A stretch of DNA of 64,000 nt from Lentzea xinjiangensis (lineage in GTDB: Bacteria; Actinomycetota; Actinomycetes; Mycobacteriales; Pseudonocardiaceae), in contig NZ_FOFR01000020.1 of NCBI RefSeq assembly GCF_900110955.1, positions 1 to 64,000 of the forward strand. Direction: 5' to 3'. The first letter of the stretch is position 1. Each line of letters starts with the position of its first letter. The notes beneath the pieces are model-generated. The model searched no databases. It saw only the letters and a list, made by a program, of their open reading frames with translations, and was not told the DNA's origin. The translations under genes were made by a program, and so were the position numbers. Shown one piece after another: positions 7,677-15,836 of the stretch.

Positions 7677-9323
7677 ATGCCAGGGTTGCGCAAGGTGTTT
7701 CGCGACGCCGTGGGCCGGGTGCACTCACTCCGTGTCTTGTCCGCCGCGGGCATGGTGAGTCTCACGAACATCAAGATGTCCGTGCAGGCGCTGAGAGAGG
7801 TGCCGGTCTGGGGGCCGAACGTCACGGCGCTGCGCCGTTCCGTCCGGTTGAACCCGGACGGCGTCGCCGTCGTCGACGAACGCGGCTCGGTGACGTACGG
7901 GCAGCTCGACCGGCGTTCCGACGCCATCGCGCAGGGCCTGCGCGCGCTGGGCGTGCAGCACACGCACGTCGTCGCGCTGATGTGCCGCAACCACCGCGGC
8001 ATCGTCGAGTCGCTGCTGGCGTGCGCGAAGCTCGGCGTCCGCGTGCTGCTGGTGAACACCGGGTTCGGCGCCCCGGTCGTGCTCGACCTGCTGCAACGGG
8101 AACGCGCGTCGGTCGTGATCCACGACGAGGAGTTCACGCCGCTGTTCCACCAGCTCCCGCCGTCGATCCCGCGCTGGCTCGCCTGGTCGCGCGACGGGCT
8201 GGACCGCCGCACGCCGACGCTCGACCAGTTGGTGGCGAAAGCCCCGCGCGGCGAGCTGGAGCCGCCGCGCGAGCCCGGCGTGGTCATCCAGCTCACCTCG
8301 GGCACCACCGGCACGCCGAAGGGCACGGCGCGCGAGATCAAGTCCGTGCTCACGGCGTCGGACTTCCTCGACCGCATCCCGATGAGGGCCAACGAGTCGA
8401 CGTTCATCGCCGCGCCCATCTTCCACTCGGTCGGCTACTCGCACCTGACGCTCGCGATGTCGCTGGGCTCGCGCGCGGTGCTGCACCGCCGGTTCGACCC
8501 GCGCAAGACGCTGTGGTCGGTGCAGGGCCAGCGGTGCACGACGCTGGTGCTGGTCCCGACGATGCTGCAGCGGATCATGGAGCTGGACCGCTCGGTGCTG
8601 GACTCGTTCGACCTGAGCCACCTGAGCGTGGTGTTCTCCTCCGGTTCGCCGATCGCGCCCGACCTCGTGCAGCGCACCATGGACGTGCTGGGGCCGGTGC
8701 TCTACAACCTCTACGGCTCGACCGAGGTCGCCGTCGCCACCATCGCCACGCCGGAGGATCTGGCGGCCGCGCCGTCCAGCGTCGGCAGGCCACCGCACAA
8801 CTGCGTCGTGCGCCTCTACGACGAGACCGGCAACCGCATCACGCGGTCGTTCGTGACGGGCCGGATCTACGTGCGCGGCTCGCTCACGGTCGACCTCTAC
8901 ACGGACGGCACGCAGAAGGAGTCGATCGACGGGCTGGTCGCGACCGGCGACCTCGGGCACTTCGACCCCAACGGCCGGCTCTACTTCGACGGCCGCGAGG
9001 ACGACATGATCGTCTCCGGCGGCGAGAACGTGTACCCGGTCGAGGTGGAGAACCTGCTTATGACGCACTACCGCGTGCGGGACGCGGCGGTGCTCGGCGT
9101 GCCGGACCCCGAGTACGGGCAACGGTTGCGCGCGTTCGTGGTGCCGGTCGCGGGAACGCGGATCGACGTGCGGGAGCTGCGCGAGTTCGTGCGCACCAGG
9201 CTCGCGCGGCACAAGGTCCCGCGCGAGGTCGTGGTCGTGCCGAAGCTGCCGCGCAACGCGACCGGGAAGGTGCTGCGGCGGCAGCTCCTCGCGATCCGGA
9301 TCGGACCGCAGTCACACGCGTGA
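7677..9323 (+). CDS. AMP-forming acyl-CoA synthetase (ANL superfamily)
   Basis: Activates a carboxylic acid as acyl-AMP and transfers it to CoA; 548 residues. Seen: the P-loop-like motif LTSGTTGTPKG (about residue 205), YGSTEV, the TGDLG hinge region, and the C-terminal catalytic Lys in NATGKVLR. The N-terminus, containing LRVLSAAGMVSL, resembles FadD-type long-chain ligases of actinobacteria (FadD2/FadD12-like). ATG at 7677 has GAGGAG six bases upstream; the in-frame start at 7584 has no such site. Transcribed alone, between a LacI-like dyad and a strong hairpin. The fatty acid substrate is not determinable. Confidence 0.87.
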   Translation: MPGLRKVFRDAVGRVHSLRVLSAAGMVSLTNIKMSVQALREVPVWGPNVTALRRSVRLNPDGVAVVDERGSVTYGQLDRRSDAIAQGLRALGVQHTHVVALMCRNHRGIVESLLACAKLGVRVLLVNTGFGAPVVLDLLQRERASVVIHDEEFTPLFHQLPPSIPRWLAWSRDGLDRRTPTLDQLVAKAPRGELEPPREPGVVIQLTSGTTGTPKGTAREIKSVLTASDFLDRIPMRANESTFIAAPIFHSVGYSHLTLAMSLGSRAVLHRRFDPRKTLWSVQGQRCTTLVLVPTMLQRIMELDRSVLDSFDLSHLSVVFSSGSPIAPDLVQRTMDVLGPVLYNLYGSTEVAVATIATPEDLAAAPSSVGRPPHNCVVRLYDETGNRITRSFVTGRIYVRGSLTVDLYTDGTQKESIDGLVATGDLGHFDPNGRLYFDGREDDMIVSGGENVYPVEVENLLMTHYRVRDAAVLGVPDPEYGQRLRAFVVPVAGTRIDVRELREFVRTRLARHKVPREVVVVPKLPRNATGKVLRRQLLAIRIGPQSHA

Positions 9324-9331
9324 GCGCGGAA

Positions 9332-9386
9332 GGAACGCACGGCACGGCAGAACGAGGGGGACCAATCCGGCCGTGCCGTGCGTTCC
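9332..9386 (+). terminator. 17-bp perfect hairpin after acyl-CoA ligase
   Basis: Arms 9332-9348 and 9370-9386 (GGAACGCACGGCACGGC and complement) with a 21-nt loop start 8 bp after the ligase stop codon. Confidence 0.75.
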
Positions 9387-9395
9387 GGCGTAGGG

Positions 9396-9448
9396 GAGCG
9401 CACGACCCGCGTCGTCGGGGATCGGGCAGAAACGCGGGTCGTGCGCTC
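9396..9448 (-). terminator. second 17-bp perfect hairpin, before the convergent small gene
   Basis: Arms 9396-9412 and 9432-9448 (GAGCGCACGACCCGCGT and complement), 19-nt loop, 5 bp beyond the stop of the minus-strand gene ending at 9454. With the hairpin at 9332-9386 it makes a back-to-back pair between convergent genes. Confidence 0.75.
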
Positions 9449-9453
9449 GTCGA

Positions 9454-9888
9454 TCACCGCTCGAAGCGGTCGCCCTCACGGCCCTCGCCGAACGGGCCGC
9501 GCTGCTCGAACCGGTCGCCGCCGCGGTCGGGCCAGCGTTCCCCGCGGTCGTGCATCCGCACGTGGCCGGGACCGCGCTCGTCGAACCGGCTGGCCGCGAC
9601 CGCTCCCACGACGCCGCCGCCGAGGACGAGCCCCAGCAGTCCCACGGCGACGAGCTGCGTGGCCCGGTGCCCGGCGAAGCGCCTCATCCGGCCGCGGGCC
9701 GGTACCGCGACCACGGGGGTGGCGGGTGCTTCCGCCGCCGGCCGCGCCGGGGCGGGCTGGTGCTGACCAGGCGCGGCCGGTGCGTCGGCGGGCGGCGGGG
9801 TCGTCACCTGGTCCGGTGCGGGCTGCGCCGCCCGCGGTTCGTCCTGCGGCGGCTCCTGCGGTGGAGGCGCCTGTCCCTGCTCGCTCAT
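9454..9888 (-). CDS. proline-rich single-pass membrane protein of unknown function
   Basis: 144 residues. Residues 1-65 are a Pro/Ala/Gln-rich, probably disordered segment (repeats of PPQEPP, PAP, PADAP). One hydrophobic helix lies at about 78-98 (ATQLVAVGLLGLVLGGGVVGAVAA). The tail is rich in Arg, Asp and Gly with repeated DRGE/DRF elements. A cytoplasmic Pro-rich N-terminus and an exposed charged tail are likely. The ATG overlaps the stop of the upstream gene as ATGA, so the pair is probably translationally coupled. A GTG at 9933 with AGGGAA upstream is an alternative start. No family recognised. Confidence 0.65.
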   Translation of the reverse strand: MSEQGQAPPPQEPPQDEPRAAQPAPDQVTTPPPADAPAAPGQHQPAPARPAAEAPATPVVAVPARGRMRRFAGHRATQLVAVGLLGLVLGGGVVGAVAASRFDERGPGHVRMHDRGERWPDRGGDRFEQRGPFGEGREGDRFER

Positions 9889-10199
9889 GTCCTCGACGAT
9901 GCGCTGTCCGGCTGAGGCGGGGCTGACAGCCACCTGTTCGTTCCCTGAAGCCCGTCCCGGTGCCGCGCGGAGTTCAGCACAGGCCGGGAAGCGGCGAAGA
10001 CGTGCCGCTGGTCGGCGTAGGTCGGGCCGAAGAGCTCGGGGTCGAGCACGCCGGTCCACACGAAGTGCAACGTGGTGCGCGTGCCGTCACGGGCATCGCG
10101 CCGGGCGTAGTGGTCGCGCAGATCGGCGTACAGCAGGCGCAGTTCGTCCCGGTTGGACGCGGTGAGGCGGACCGGGCATTCGACGACCAGGTCGGGCAT
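9885..10199 (-). CDS. hypothetical protein, coupled to the proline-rich membrane protein
   Basis: A 104-residue protein beginning MPDLVVECPVRLT, with GGAG six bases before the ATG. No signal peptide or membrane segment; the middle (FVWTGVLDPELFGPTYADQ) looks like a folded soluble domain, while the last 25 residues are low complexity. Its stop overlaps the start of the next gene by four bases (ATGA). I do not recognise the family; homologues would be needed to confirm that it is a gene rather than a fortuitous frame. Confidence 0.5.
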   Translation of the reverse strand: MPDLVVECPVRLTASNRDELRLLYADLRDHYARRDARDGTRTTLHFVWTGVLDPELFGPTYADQRHVFAASRPVLNSARHRDGLQGTNRWLSAPPQPDSASSRT

Positions 10200-10339
10200 G
10201 TCGGGCTCCATTCGGCGGCCGGGGCACACAGCCTGCTCGCGGCCACCGGCGAAGCGCATCCGGAAAACCACTCAGATGGGCTTGCGTATGAATCGTGTAC
10301 TGCGGAAACCCGCTTGCGCCGACCCGCTTCAATCGACCC

Positions 10340-10831
10340 ATGGAACTCGTACCGCTCCGCAAGGAGTTCGCGCAGGCGATGGCCGAAGGCGGTCCGCACG
10401 ACGACGAGGTCAACCGCCTCACCGGTACTCATCAGACGTACTCGCTGGCGGATTACGAGGCGTACGTCGAGCGGACGTTGAACGACCCGAACCGCTACAC
10501 CCGCGCGATCACCGAGGACGGGAAGTACCTCGGCGAGGTCGTTCTCACCATCAATCCGCACAACCGCTCGGCGGGCATGCGGATCGCGTTGTGGGACGGT
10601 TTCGGCAAGGGCTGCGGAACGCTCGCGATCCGGCACGTCCTCGACCACGCGTTCAAGGAGCGGAACCTCCACCGGGTGGACCTGGAGGTGTACGACTTCA
10701 ACGAGCGGGCGATCCACGTCTACAAGAAGCTCGGCTTCCGCGAAGAAGGCCGGTTGAGGGACGCGTTGCTGTGGGACGGCGTCTTCCACGACGCGATCGT
10801 CATGTCCATCTTGAGCACCGATAACATCTGA
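10340..10831 (+). CDS. GNAT-family N-acetyltransferase (RimJ/RimL type)
   Basis: 163-residue acetyl-CoA-dependent acetyltransferase. The acetyl-CoA loop is GFGKGCGTLA, followed by the helix IRHVLDHAF and the RimL-like end N-ERAIHVYKKLGFREEGRLRDALLWDG. The likely substrate is a protein N-terminus or a small amine (spermidine-, ribosomal protein- or antibiotic-type) but cannot be chosen. ATG at 10340 begins the conserved N-terminus MELVPL; 15 more in-frame residues upstream are not needed. It precedes thrS by 33 bp and may read through into it. Confidence 0.82.
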   Translation: MELVPLRKEFAQAMAEGGPHDDEVNRLTGTHQTYSLADYEAYVERTLNDPNRYTRAITEDGKYLGEVVLTINPHNRSAGMRIALWDGFGKGCGTLAIRHVLDHAFKERNLHRVDLEVYDFNERAIHVYKKLGFREEGRLRDALLWDGVFHDAIVMSILSTDNI

Positions 10832-10864
10832 TCCGCACACCCAACACTGCCACTAGGAGTCACC

Positions 10865-12913
10865 GTGTCCGAACCGCGCCCGCAAGTCGCCCAGAACCCG
10901 CCGCGCGTGGTGGTTCCGGCTGGGACGACGGCGGGCACGGCCGTGCGCGAGGCCGGCCTGCCCGGCAAGGGGTCCGACGCGATCGTCGTCGTGCGCGACG
11001 CCGAGGGCCACCTGCGCGACCTGTCGTGGACCCCGCGGGTCGACGTCGAGGTCGAGGCCGTCGCCGCGGACACCGAGGACGGCCGCAGCGTCATCCGCCA
11101 CTCCGCCGCGCACGTGCTGGCGCAGGCGGTGCAGCAGCAGTTCCCCGAGGCCAAGCTCGGCATCGGCCCGCCGGTGAAGGACGGCTTCTACTACGACTTC
11201 CAGGTCGAGAAGCCGTTCACGCCAGAGGACCTGCAGGCGCTCGAGAAGCGCATGAAGCAGATCATCAAGTCGTCGCAGCGGTTCTCGCGCCGCGTCGTCG
11301 AGTCGGTCGACGCCGCCAAGGCCGAGCTCGCGGCCGAGCCGTTCAAGCTTGAGCTCGTGGACATCAAGAGCGACGTTGACACCAGCGAGGTCATGGAGGT
11401 CGGCGGCGGCGAGCTGACGATCTACGACAACCTCGACCCGCGCTCCGGCGAGCAGGTCTGGGGCGACCTGTGCCGCGGCCCGCACGTGCCGACCACCAAG
11501 CACATCCCGGCGTTCAAGCTGACCCGCGTGGCGGCGGCGTACTGGCGCGGCAACGAGAACAACCCGCAGCTCCAGCGCATCTACGGCACCGCGTGGGAGT
11601 CCACCGAGGCCCAGGACGCGTACCTGGAGCGCCTGGCAGAGGCCGAGCGGCGCGACCACCGCAAGCTGGGCGTCGAGCTCGACCTGTTCAGCTTCCCGGA
11701 CGAGATCGGCTCCGGTCTCGCGGTGTTCCACCCCAAGGGCGGCATCATCCGCAAGGCCATGGAGGACTACTCCCGGCAGCGGCACACCGAAGAGGGCTAC
11801 GAGTTCGTCTACTCGCCGCACATCACCAAGGGCAGGCTGTTCGAGGTCTCCGGTCACCTCGACTGGTACAAGGACGGCATGTACCCGGCGATGCACCTCG
11901 ACGCCGAGCTCAACCCCGACGGCACGGTCCGCAAGCCCGGCCAGGACTACTACCTCAAGCCGATGAACTGCCCGTTCCACGACCTGATCTTCAAGTCGCG
12001 GGGCCGGTCCTACCGCGAGCTGCCGCTGCGCATGTTCGAGTTCGGCGGCGTCTACCGCTACGAGAAGTCCGGCGTGGTGCACGGCCTGACCCGCGTGCGC
12101 GGCATGACGCAGGACGACGCGCACATCTTCTGCACCCGCGACCAGGTCCGCGACGAGCTGAAGTCGCTGCTGACGTTCGTGCTGGACCTGCTGCGCGACT
12201 ACGGCCTGGACGACTTCTACCTGGAGCTGTCGACCAAGAACCCGGAGAAGTTCGTCGGTCCCGACGACGTCTGGGAGGAGGCGACGGAGACGCTCGCCTC
12301 GGTGGCCCGCGAGTCCGGCCTGGAGCTCGTGCCCGACCCCGGCGGCGCCGCGTTCTACGGTCCGAAGATCTCCGTGCAGGCGCGTGACGCGCTCGGCCGC
12401 ACCTGGCAGATGTCGACGATCCAGCTCGACTTCATGCTGCCCGAGAAGTTCGAGCTCGAGTACACCGGCCCGGACGGCTCCCGCCAGCGCCCGGTCATGA
12501 TCCACCGCGCCCTGTTCGGCTCGGTCGAGCGGTTCTTCGGCGTGCTGACCGAGCACTACGCGGGCGCGTTCCCGGCGTGGCTCGCCCCGGTGCAGGTCGT
12601 CGGCATCCCCGTGACCTCGGAGAACGACGAGCACCTGTTCGCCGTCCGCGACGTGCTGCGCAAGGCGGGCATCCGGGTCGAGATCGACGCCTCGGACGAC
12701 CGGATGCAGAAGAAGATCCGCAACCACACCATGCAGAAGGTGCCGTTCATGCTCCTGGCGGGCGCCAAGGACGTGGAGGCGAACGCGGTGTCGTTCCGGT
12801 TCCGCGACGGCACGCAGATCAACGGTGTGCCGGTCGAGCGGGCCGTCGAGCAGATCGTCGAGTGGGTGGGCCGCCGGGAGAACGCCTCGCCCACCGCGGA
12901 ACTGCTCTCGTGA
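10865..12913 (+). CDS. thrS: threonyl-tRNA synthetase
   Basis: Class II aminoacyl-tRNA synthetase that charges tRNA-Thr and edits mis-charged Ser. The 682-residue product has the full architecture: TGS domain (about 15-80), editing domain with HSAAHVLAQAV (HxxxH zinc site) and the SAD region, catalytic core with FHPKG..., the active-site zinc Cys in LKPMNCPFH, motif 2 RMFEFGGVYRYE, motif 3 VMIHRALFGSVERF, and the anticodon-binding domain (about 570-670). GTG start with AGGAGT upstream. It heads the conserved block thrS-HIT-pgsA-acyltransferase-pimA-NUDIX. Confidence 0.98.
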   Translation: MSEPRPQVAQNPPRVVVPAGTTAGTAVREAGLPGKGSDAIVVVRDAEGHLRDLSWTPRVDVEVEAVAADTEDGRSVIRHSAAHVLAQAVQQQFPEAKLGIGPPVKDGFYYDFQVEKPFTPEDLQALEKRMKQIIKSSQRFSRRVVESVDAAKAELAAEPFKLELVDIKSDVDTSEVMEVGGGELTIYDNLDPRSGEQVWGDLCRGPHVPTTKHIPAFKLTRVAAAYWRGNENNPQLQRIYGTAWESTEAQDAYLERLAEAERRDHRKLGVELDLFSFPDEIGSGLAVFHPKGGIIRKAMEDYSRQRHTEEGYEFVYSPHITKGRLFEVSGHLDWYKDGMYPAMHLDAELNPDGTVRKPGQDYYLKPMNCPFHDLIFKSRGRSYRELPLRMFEFGGVYRYEKSGVVHGLTRVRGMTQDDAHIFCTRDQVRDELKSLLTFVLDLLRDYGLDDFYLELSTKNPEKFVGPDDVWEEATETLASVARESGLELVPDPGGAAFYGPKISVQARDALGRTWQMSTIQLDFMLPEKFELEYTGPDGSRQRPVMIHRALFGSVERFFGVLTEHYAGAFPAWLAPVQVVGIPVTSENDEHLFAVRDVLRKAGIRVEIDASDDRMQKKIRNHTMQKVPFMLLAGAKDVEANAVSFRFRDGTQINGVPVERAVEQIVEWVGRRENASPTAELLS

Positions 12914-13458
12914 CGCCTGAGTACTCCGAGCAGGACGGTGTGGGGGTCCAGGACGCGTTGCAGCGCCTGTGGACCCCGCACCGCCTGTCGTACGTGCAGG
13001 GTGCGGGCAAGGCCCACGGCGACGAGCCGGAGGGCTGTCCGTTCTGCCGCGTGGTGGCGCTGGACGACGCCTCCGGGCTGATCATCGCGCGTGGGGCCGA
13101 GGTCTTCGCGGTGCTGAACCTGTACCCGTACAACCCCGGTCACCTGATGGTGCTGCCGTACCGGCACGTGCCGGACTACACGGACCTGACGACGTCGGAG
13201 ACGGCCGAGTTCGCCGCGTTCACGCAGAAGGCGATGCGGGTGGTGCGGCACGTGGCGGCGCCGCACGGGTTCAACGTCGGCATGAACCAGGGCGTCGTCG
13301 CCGGCGCCGGGATCGCCGCCCACCTGCACCAGCACGTCGTGCCGCGGTGGGGCGGGGACGCGAACTTCATGCCGGTCATCGGGCAGACCAAGGTGCTGCC
13401 GCAGTTGCTGGGGGAGACCCGGCACCTGCTGGCGGACGGCTGGAAGGCCCTCGGCTGA
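12910..13458 (+). CDS. HIT-family nucleotide hydrolase/phosphorylase
   Basis: Histidine-triad protein of 182 residues with HLHQHVVP at 138-145 (the catalytic HxHxH) and Cys-rich GCPFC at 42-46, which matches the HIT subgroup related to Ap4A phosphorylase and found next to thrS in mycobacteria (Rv2613c type). It is expected to cleave Ap4A-like dinucleotides, a plausible link with the tRNA synthetase, which makes Ap4A as a by-product. GTG at 12910 overlaps the thrS stop (GTGA), so the two are coupled; the in-frame extension back to 12577 lies inside thrS. Confidence 0.92.
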   Translation: MTPEYSEQDGVGVQDALQRLWTPHRLSYVQGAGKAHGDEPEGCPFCRVVALDDASGLIIARGAEVFAVLNLYPYNPGHLMVLPYRHVPDYTDLTTSETAEFAAFTQKAMRVVRHVAAPHGFNVGMNQGVVAGAGIAAHLHQHVVPRWGGDANFMPVIGQTKVLPQLLGETRHLLADGWKALG

Positions 13459-13496
13459 TCGTTCCACGCTCGGTATCTGTTGACTTTCGATAGATC

Positions 13497-13694
13497 ATGA
13501 GCGATAGTCGATCCATGCTCCGGTTGTTGCTGCCCTTGGTCGCCTGCGTTGCCGTCGCCGCGCTGGGTGTCGGTGCCCTGCTGTACGCCCAGCACGACGA
13601 CGCCCCCGGCCTGGGGCTCATCGGTTTCGTGCTCATCTTCGGCGCCATCGGGTTCGGTGTGCGCACGGTATTGCGTGCGCGGAAGTCGGTTTGA
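13497..13694 (+). CDS. small two-helix membrane protein
   Basis: 65 residues with two hydrophobic helices (about 8-28 and 37-58) linked by a short acidic turn (QHDDAPG) and a basic tail RARKSV, so both ends are probably cytoplasmic. It lies 38 bp after the HIT gene and is followed by a hairpin. No family recognised; similar short double-helix proteins are common orphans in actinobacteria. It sits at a point where pgsA would normally follow the HIT gene. Confidence 0.6.
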   Translation: MSDSRSMLRLLLPLVACVAVAALGVGALLYAQHDDAPGLGLIGFVLIFGAIGFGVRTVLRARKSV

Positions 13695-13699
13695 GGCAC

Positions 13700-13734
13700 C
13701 CCGTCGGCTGAACGCAGCGTTTAGCCGACGCGGG
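13700..13734 (+). terminator. hairpin after the small membrane protein gene
   Basis: CGTCGGCT at 13702-13709 pairs with AGCCGACG at 13723-13730, and CCC/GGG extend the stem on the outside across a one-base bulge. It would end the thrS-HIT transcript before the XRE gene. Confidence 0.55.
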
Positions 13735-13902
13735 TGTGATTGAACCGCGAACAAATTCGTGGACATAAGAGTGACAAAAACCACTCACGTTGTCCGCACT
13801 GGACAATCCGCCCGCTTTCCACTTCGCCAGGAATAGCGAGCACTACAACTTTCGGGTGCTTTTCCCCGGTGGATCGAGACGTAACGGCAGCACAAACCGA
13901 TT

Positions 13903-13928
13903 CCAGGTAGGTGAGATCACCCACCTGG
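13903..13928. promoter_or_regulatory. 26-bp dyad upstream of the XRE regulator, candidate operator
   Basis: Twelve-base arms 13903-13914 (CCAGGTAGGTGA) and 13917-13928 (TCACCCACCTGG) are complementary except at one position, around a 2-bp centre. Such a tight centre fits a protein-bound operator better than an RNA hairpin. It ends 73 bp before the regulator start codon, which suggests autoregulation. Confidence 0.45.
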
Positions 13929-14001
13929 AGGTGTCAACTGCGAGTCAAGTCCCCGCCTATGGCCGATCGTCTCCGAGTGTGCGGATGGTTACGGTGCGAA
14001 C

Positions 14002-14841
14002 ATGACCGCACCTGAGCGTTCGCGATTAGCGAGAGAACGGCTTTCGCGTGAACTACGCCGGTTGCGCACCGAGGCGAAGATGACCGGCACGGCCACCGCC
14101 CGTGCCACCGGGATGAGCCAGTCAAAGCTGTCGAAGATCGAGAACGGCATGCTGCTCCCGTCCGTGGCGGATGTGGAGCGTCTCGTGGTGGAACTGGCCG
14201 CCGCGAGGGAGACGCGCATCGAACTGGTCGAACTCGCCAGGTCGCTGCACGCCGAGGCGGAAACCCGCCGCGTCGTGCTGCACCGAGGGGCGCACCGCCA
14301 CCAGCAGACGATCAGCCGAGTGGAGGCGCGGGCGTCGACATCGAGGTTCTTCCAGGTCAACCTGGTCCCCTCGCTGCTGCAGTCCGAGGCCTACCTGCGC
14401 ATCGTGCTGGGGACGATGCCGCCGTCGGAGCAGGAGGCCGCGGTGGCCGCCCTGCGCATCCGCCGTTCCCGGATGGACGACCTGGCGAAGCAGTTCGTGT
14501 TCGTGCTCTCCGAAAGCGCCCTGCGCTGGCGGATGGGCTCGCCCGAGCAGATGGCGGAGCAGATCGAGCACCTGGCCACGATGCAGCGCAGACCGAACGT
14601 CCGGCTCGGCGTCGTGCCGTGGTCGGCCGACGCGAACGTGGTGGCGCTGCACGGGTTCCACATCTACGACGAGCGCACCGTCACGGTCAGCGTGCTCACG
14701 GGCAACGCCACCATCACCGACCCGCTGGACGTGCGCGAGTACCTCGCGCTGTTCGGCAAGCTCGAGCGGATGGCGGTGCGGGGGGAGGAGCTGCAGGCGC
14801 TGCTCAAGCGGGTGGCCGAAGACCACCGGCGGCTCGGCTAG
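14002..14841 (+). CDS. XRE-family regulator with DUF5753 domain
   Basis: 279 residues: N-terminal helix-turn-helix (about 12-65, with TGTATARATGMSQSKLSKIE) followed by a DUF5753 domain from about 95 (ASTSRFFQVNLVPSLLQSEAYLR) to 270, including RRSRMDD and WSADANVVALHGFHIYDE. In Streptomyces this architecture (Scr1/BldB-associated regulators) is usually encoded beside a small DUF397 protein; none was found here on either strand within 400 bp, so it is an orphan of that pair. Placed between the HIT gene and pgsA, it breaks a normally contiguous block. Confidence 0.85.
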   Translation: MTAPERSRLARERLSRELRRLRTEAKMTGTATARATGMSQSKLSKIENGMLLPSVADVERLVVELAAARETRIELVELARSLHAEAETRRVVLHRGAHRHQQTISRVEARASTSRFFQVNLVPSLLQSEAYLRIVLGTMPPSEQEAAVAALRIRRSRMDDLAKQFVFVLSESALRWRMGSPEQMAEQIEHLATMQRRPNVRLGVVPWSADANVVALHGFHIYDERTVTVSVLTGNATITDPLDVREYLALFGKLERMAVRGEELQALLKRVAEDHRRLG

Positions 14842-15233
14842 GGGGTCGAGGGGGTTCTCGCGGGGCTGTCGTCTCGACGGGCGGCGCCCGGCCCGGTTCT
14901 CCGCTGGGGCGAGGCGGGGGGTCTGTCGTCTCGGGCGGTTGGGCGGCTTGTTCGGGGGCTGGGCGCTGGGGTGGACGGCGCTGGCGCTCGGCTGTTGGCT
15001 TCGCGCTGCGGCTTGGCTGTTGGCTTCGCGTTGAGGCTTGGCTGCTGGCTTCGCGCTGAACGGTGATGTGGCGGTGTCCGCCGGCGCGGGGTTCACCGCT
15101 GCGCTGACTTCCGCGCAGGTTGCGTTGCCGCCGGTCGCCTGTCGCCCGGCCGGTGTTTGCCGCTTGCCGCCGCACCTGCCCGCCTCACCCGCGATGAGCG
15201 CGTTTCACCAGTCCAGCTAGGCTGCGACACGCC
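14842..15233. other. 392-bp intergenic region, G-rich, containing a 25-bp tandem repeat
   Basis: No convincing gene. The first half is G-rich and carries CTGTCGTCTCG twice; the second half holds a 25-bp tandem repeat. The frames that stay open here have low-complexity Arg/Gly/Trp composition. A promoter for pgsA is expected near the right end but no clear boxes were identified. Confidence 0.6.
14990..15060. repeat. three tandem copies of a 25-bp unit
   Basis: Units begin at 14990, 15015 and 15040 and share the core GGCTG(T/C)TGGCTTCGCG followed by (C/T)TG and a purine-rich end. Period 25 bp, two to three mismatches among units. Noncoding as far as I can see. Confidence 0.7.
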
Positions 15234-15836
15234 ATGCTGAACATCTTCGCTCGCGCGTCCGTCTCGCGCGTCACCGATCCGATCGGGGCGTGGCTGCTGG
15301 CGCGTGGCCTCACGCCCAACGCCGTCACCGTCGTCGGCACGGTCGGCGCCGTGGCGAGTGCCCTGTGGTTCATCCCCCGCGGGCAGCTGTTCGTCGGCAG
15401 TGCGCTGGTGGCGTTCTTCGTGCTGCTCGACCTGCTCGACGGCGCGATGGCCCGCGCGCAGGGGCCGACGAAGTTCGGTGCCGTGCTCGACGCGACGTGC
15501 GACCGCATCGCCGACGGCGCCCTGTTCGCCGCGCTCACCTGGTACGCGTTCGACACCGGCAACAGGTGGACCGCCGCGGCCGGGTTCATCTGCCTGATCG
15601 CTTCGCAGGTCATCTCCTACGTCAAGGCGCGCGCCGACGCGACCGGGCTGAACGCCGACGGTGGTCTGGCCGAACGGGCCGAGCGCTTCATCGTCGCGCT
15701 GATCGGTGCCGGTGTGCAGGGGCTCGGGGTGCCGCACCTGCTGGACGTCGCGCTGTGGCTGCTCGCGGTCATGACGGTGGTGACGGTGCTGCAGCGGGTC
15801 CTGGCCGTCGCGAAGTCCGCGCGGGAGGCCGCGTGA
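15234..15836 (+). CDS. pgsA: phosphatidylinositol phosphate synthase (CDP-alcohol phosphatidyltransferase)
   Basis: Condenses CDP-diacylglycerol with inositol 1-phosphate to phosphatidylinositol phosphate, the first step towards PI and PIMs; integral membrane enzyme. The product is 200 residues with about six helices. The CDP-alcohol motif is complete: D66-x2-D69-G-A-M-A-R, then G82-x3-D86-x3-D90. Location directly before a PIM acyltransferase and pimA identifies it as the PI-type enzyme rather than phosphatidylglycerophosphate synthase. The next gene overlaps it by four bases (GTGA). Confidence 0.94.
   Translation: MLNIFARASVSRVTDPIGAWLLARGLTPNAVTVVGTVGAVASALWFIPRGQLFVGSALVAFFVLLDLLDGAMARAQGPTKFGAVLDATCDRIADGALFAALTWYAFDTGNRWTAAAGFICLIASQVISYVKARADATGLNADGGLAERAERFIVALIGAGVQGLGVPHLLDVALWLLAVMTVVTVLQRVLAVAKSAREAA

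Noticed and set aside
10832..10864. T-box or other riboswitch leader before thrS
   Set aside because: Only 33 bp separate thrS from the upstream gene and no stem or specifier structure can fit.
14990..15060. Short direct repeats as a CRISPR array
   Set aside because: Units are directly adjacent with no unique spacers, only three copies, and there are no cas genes in the window.
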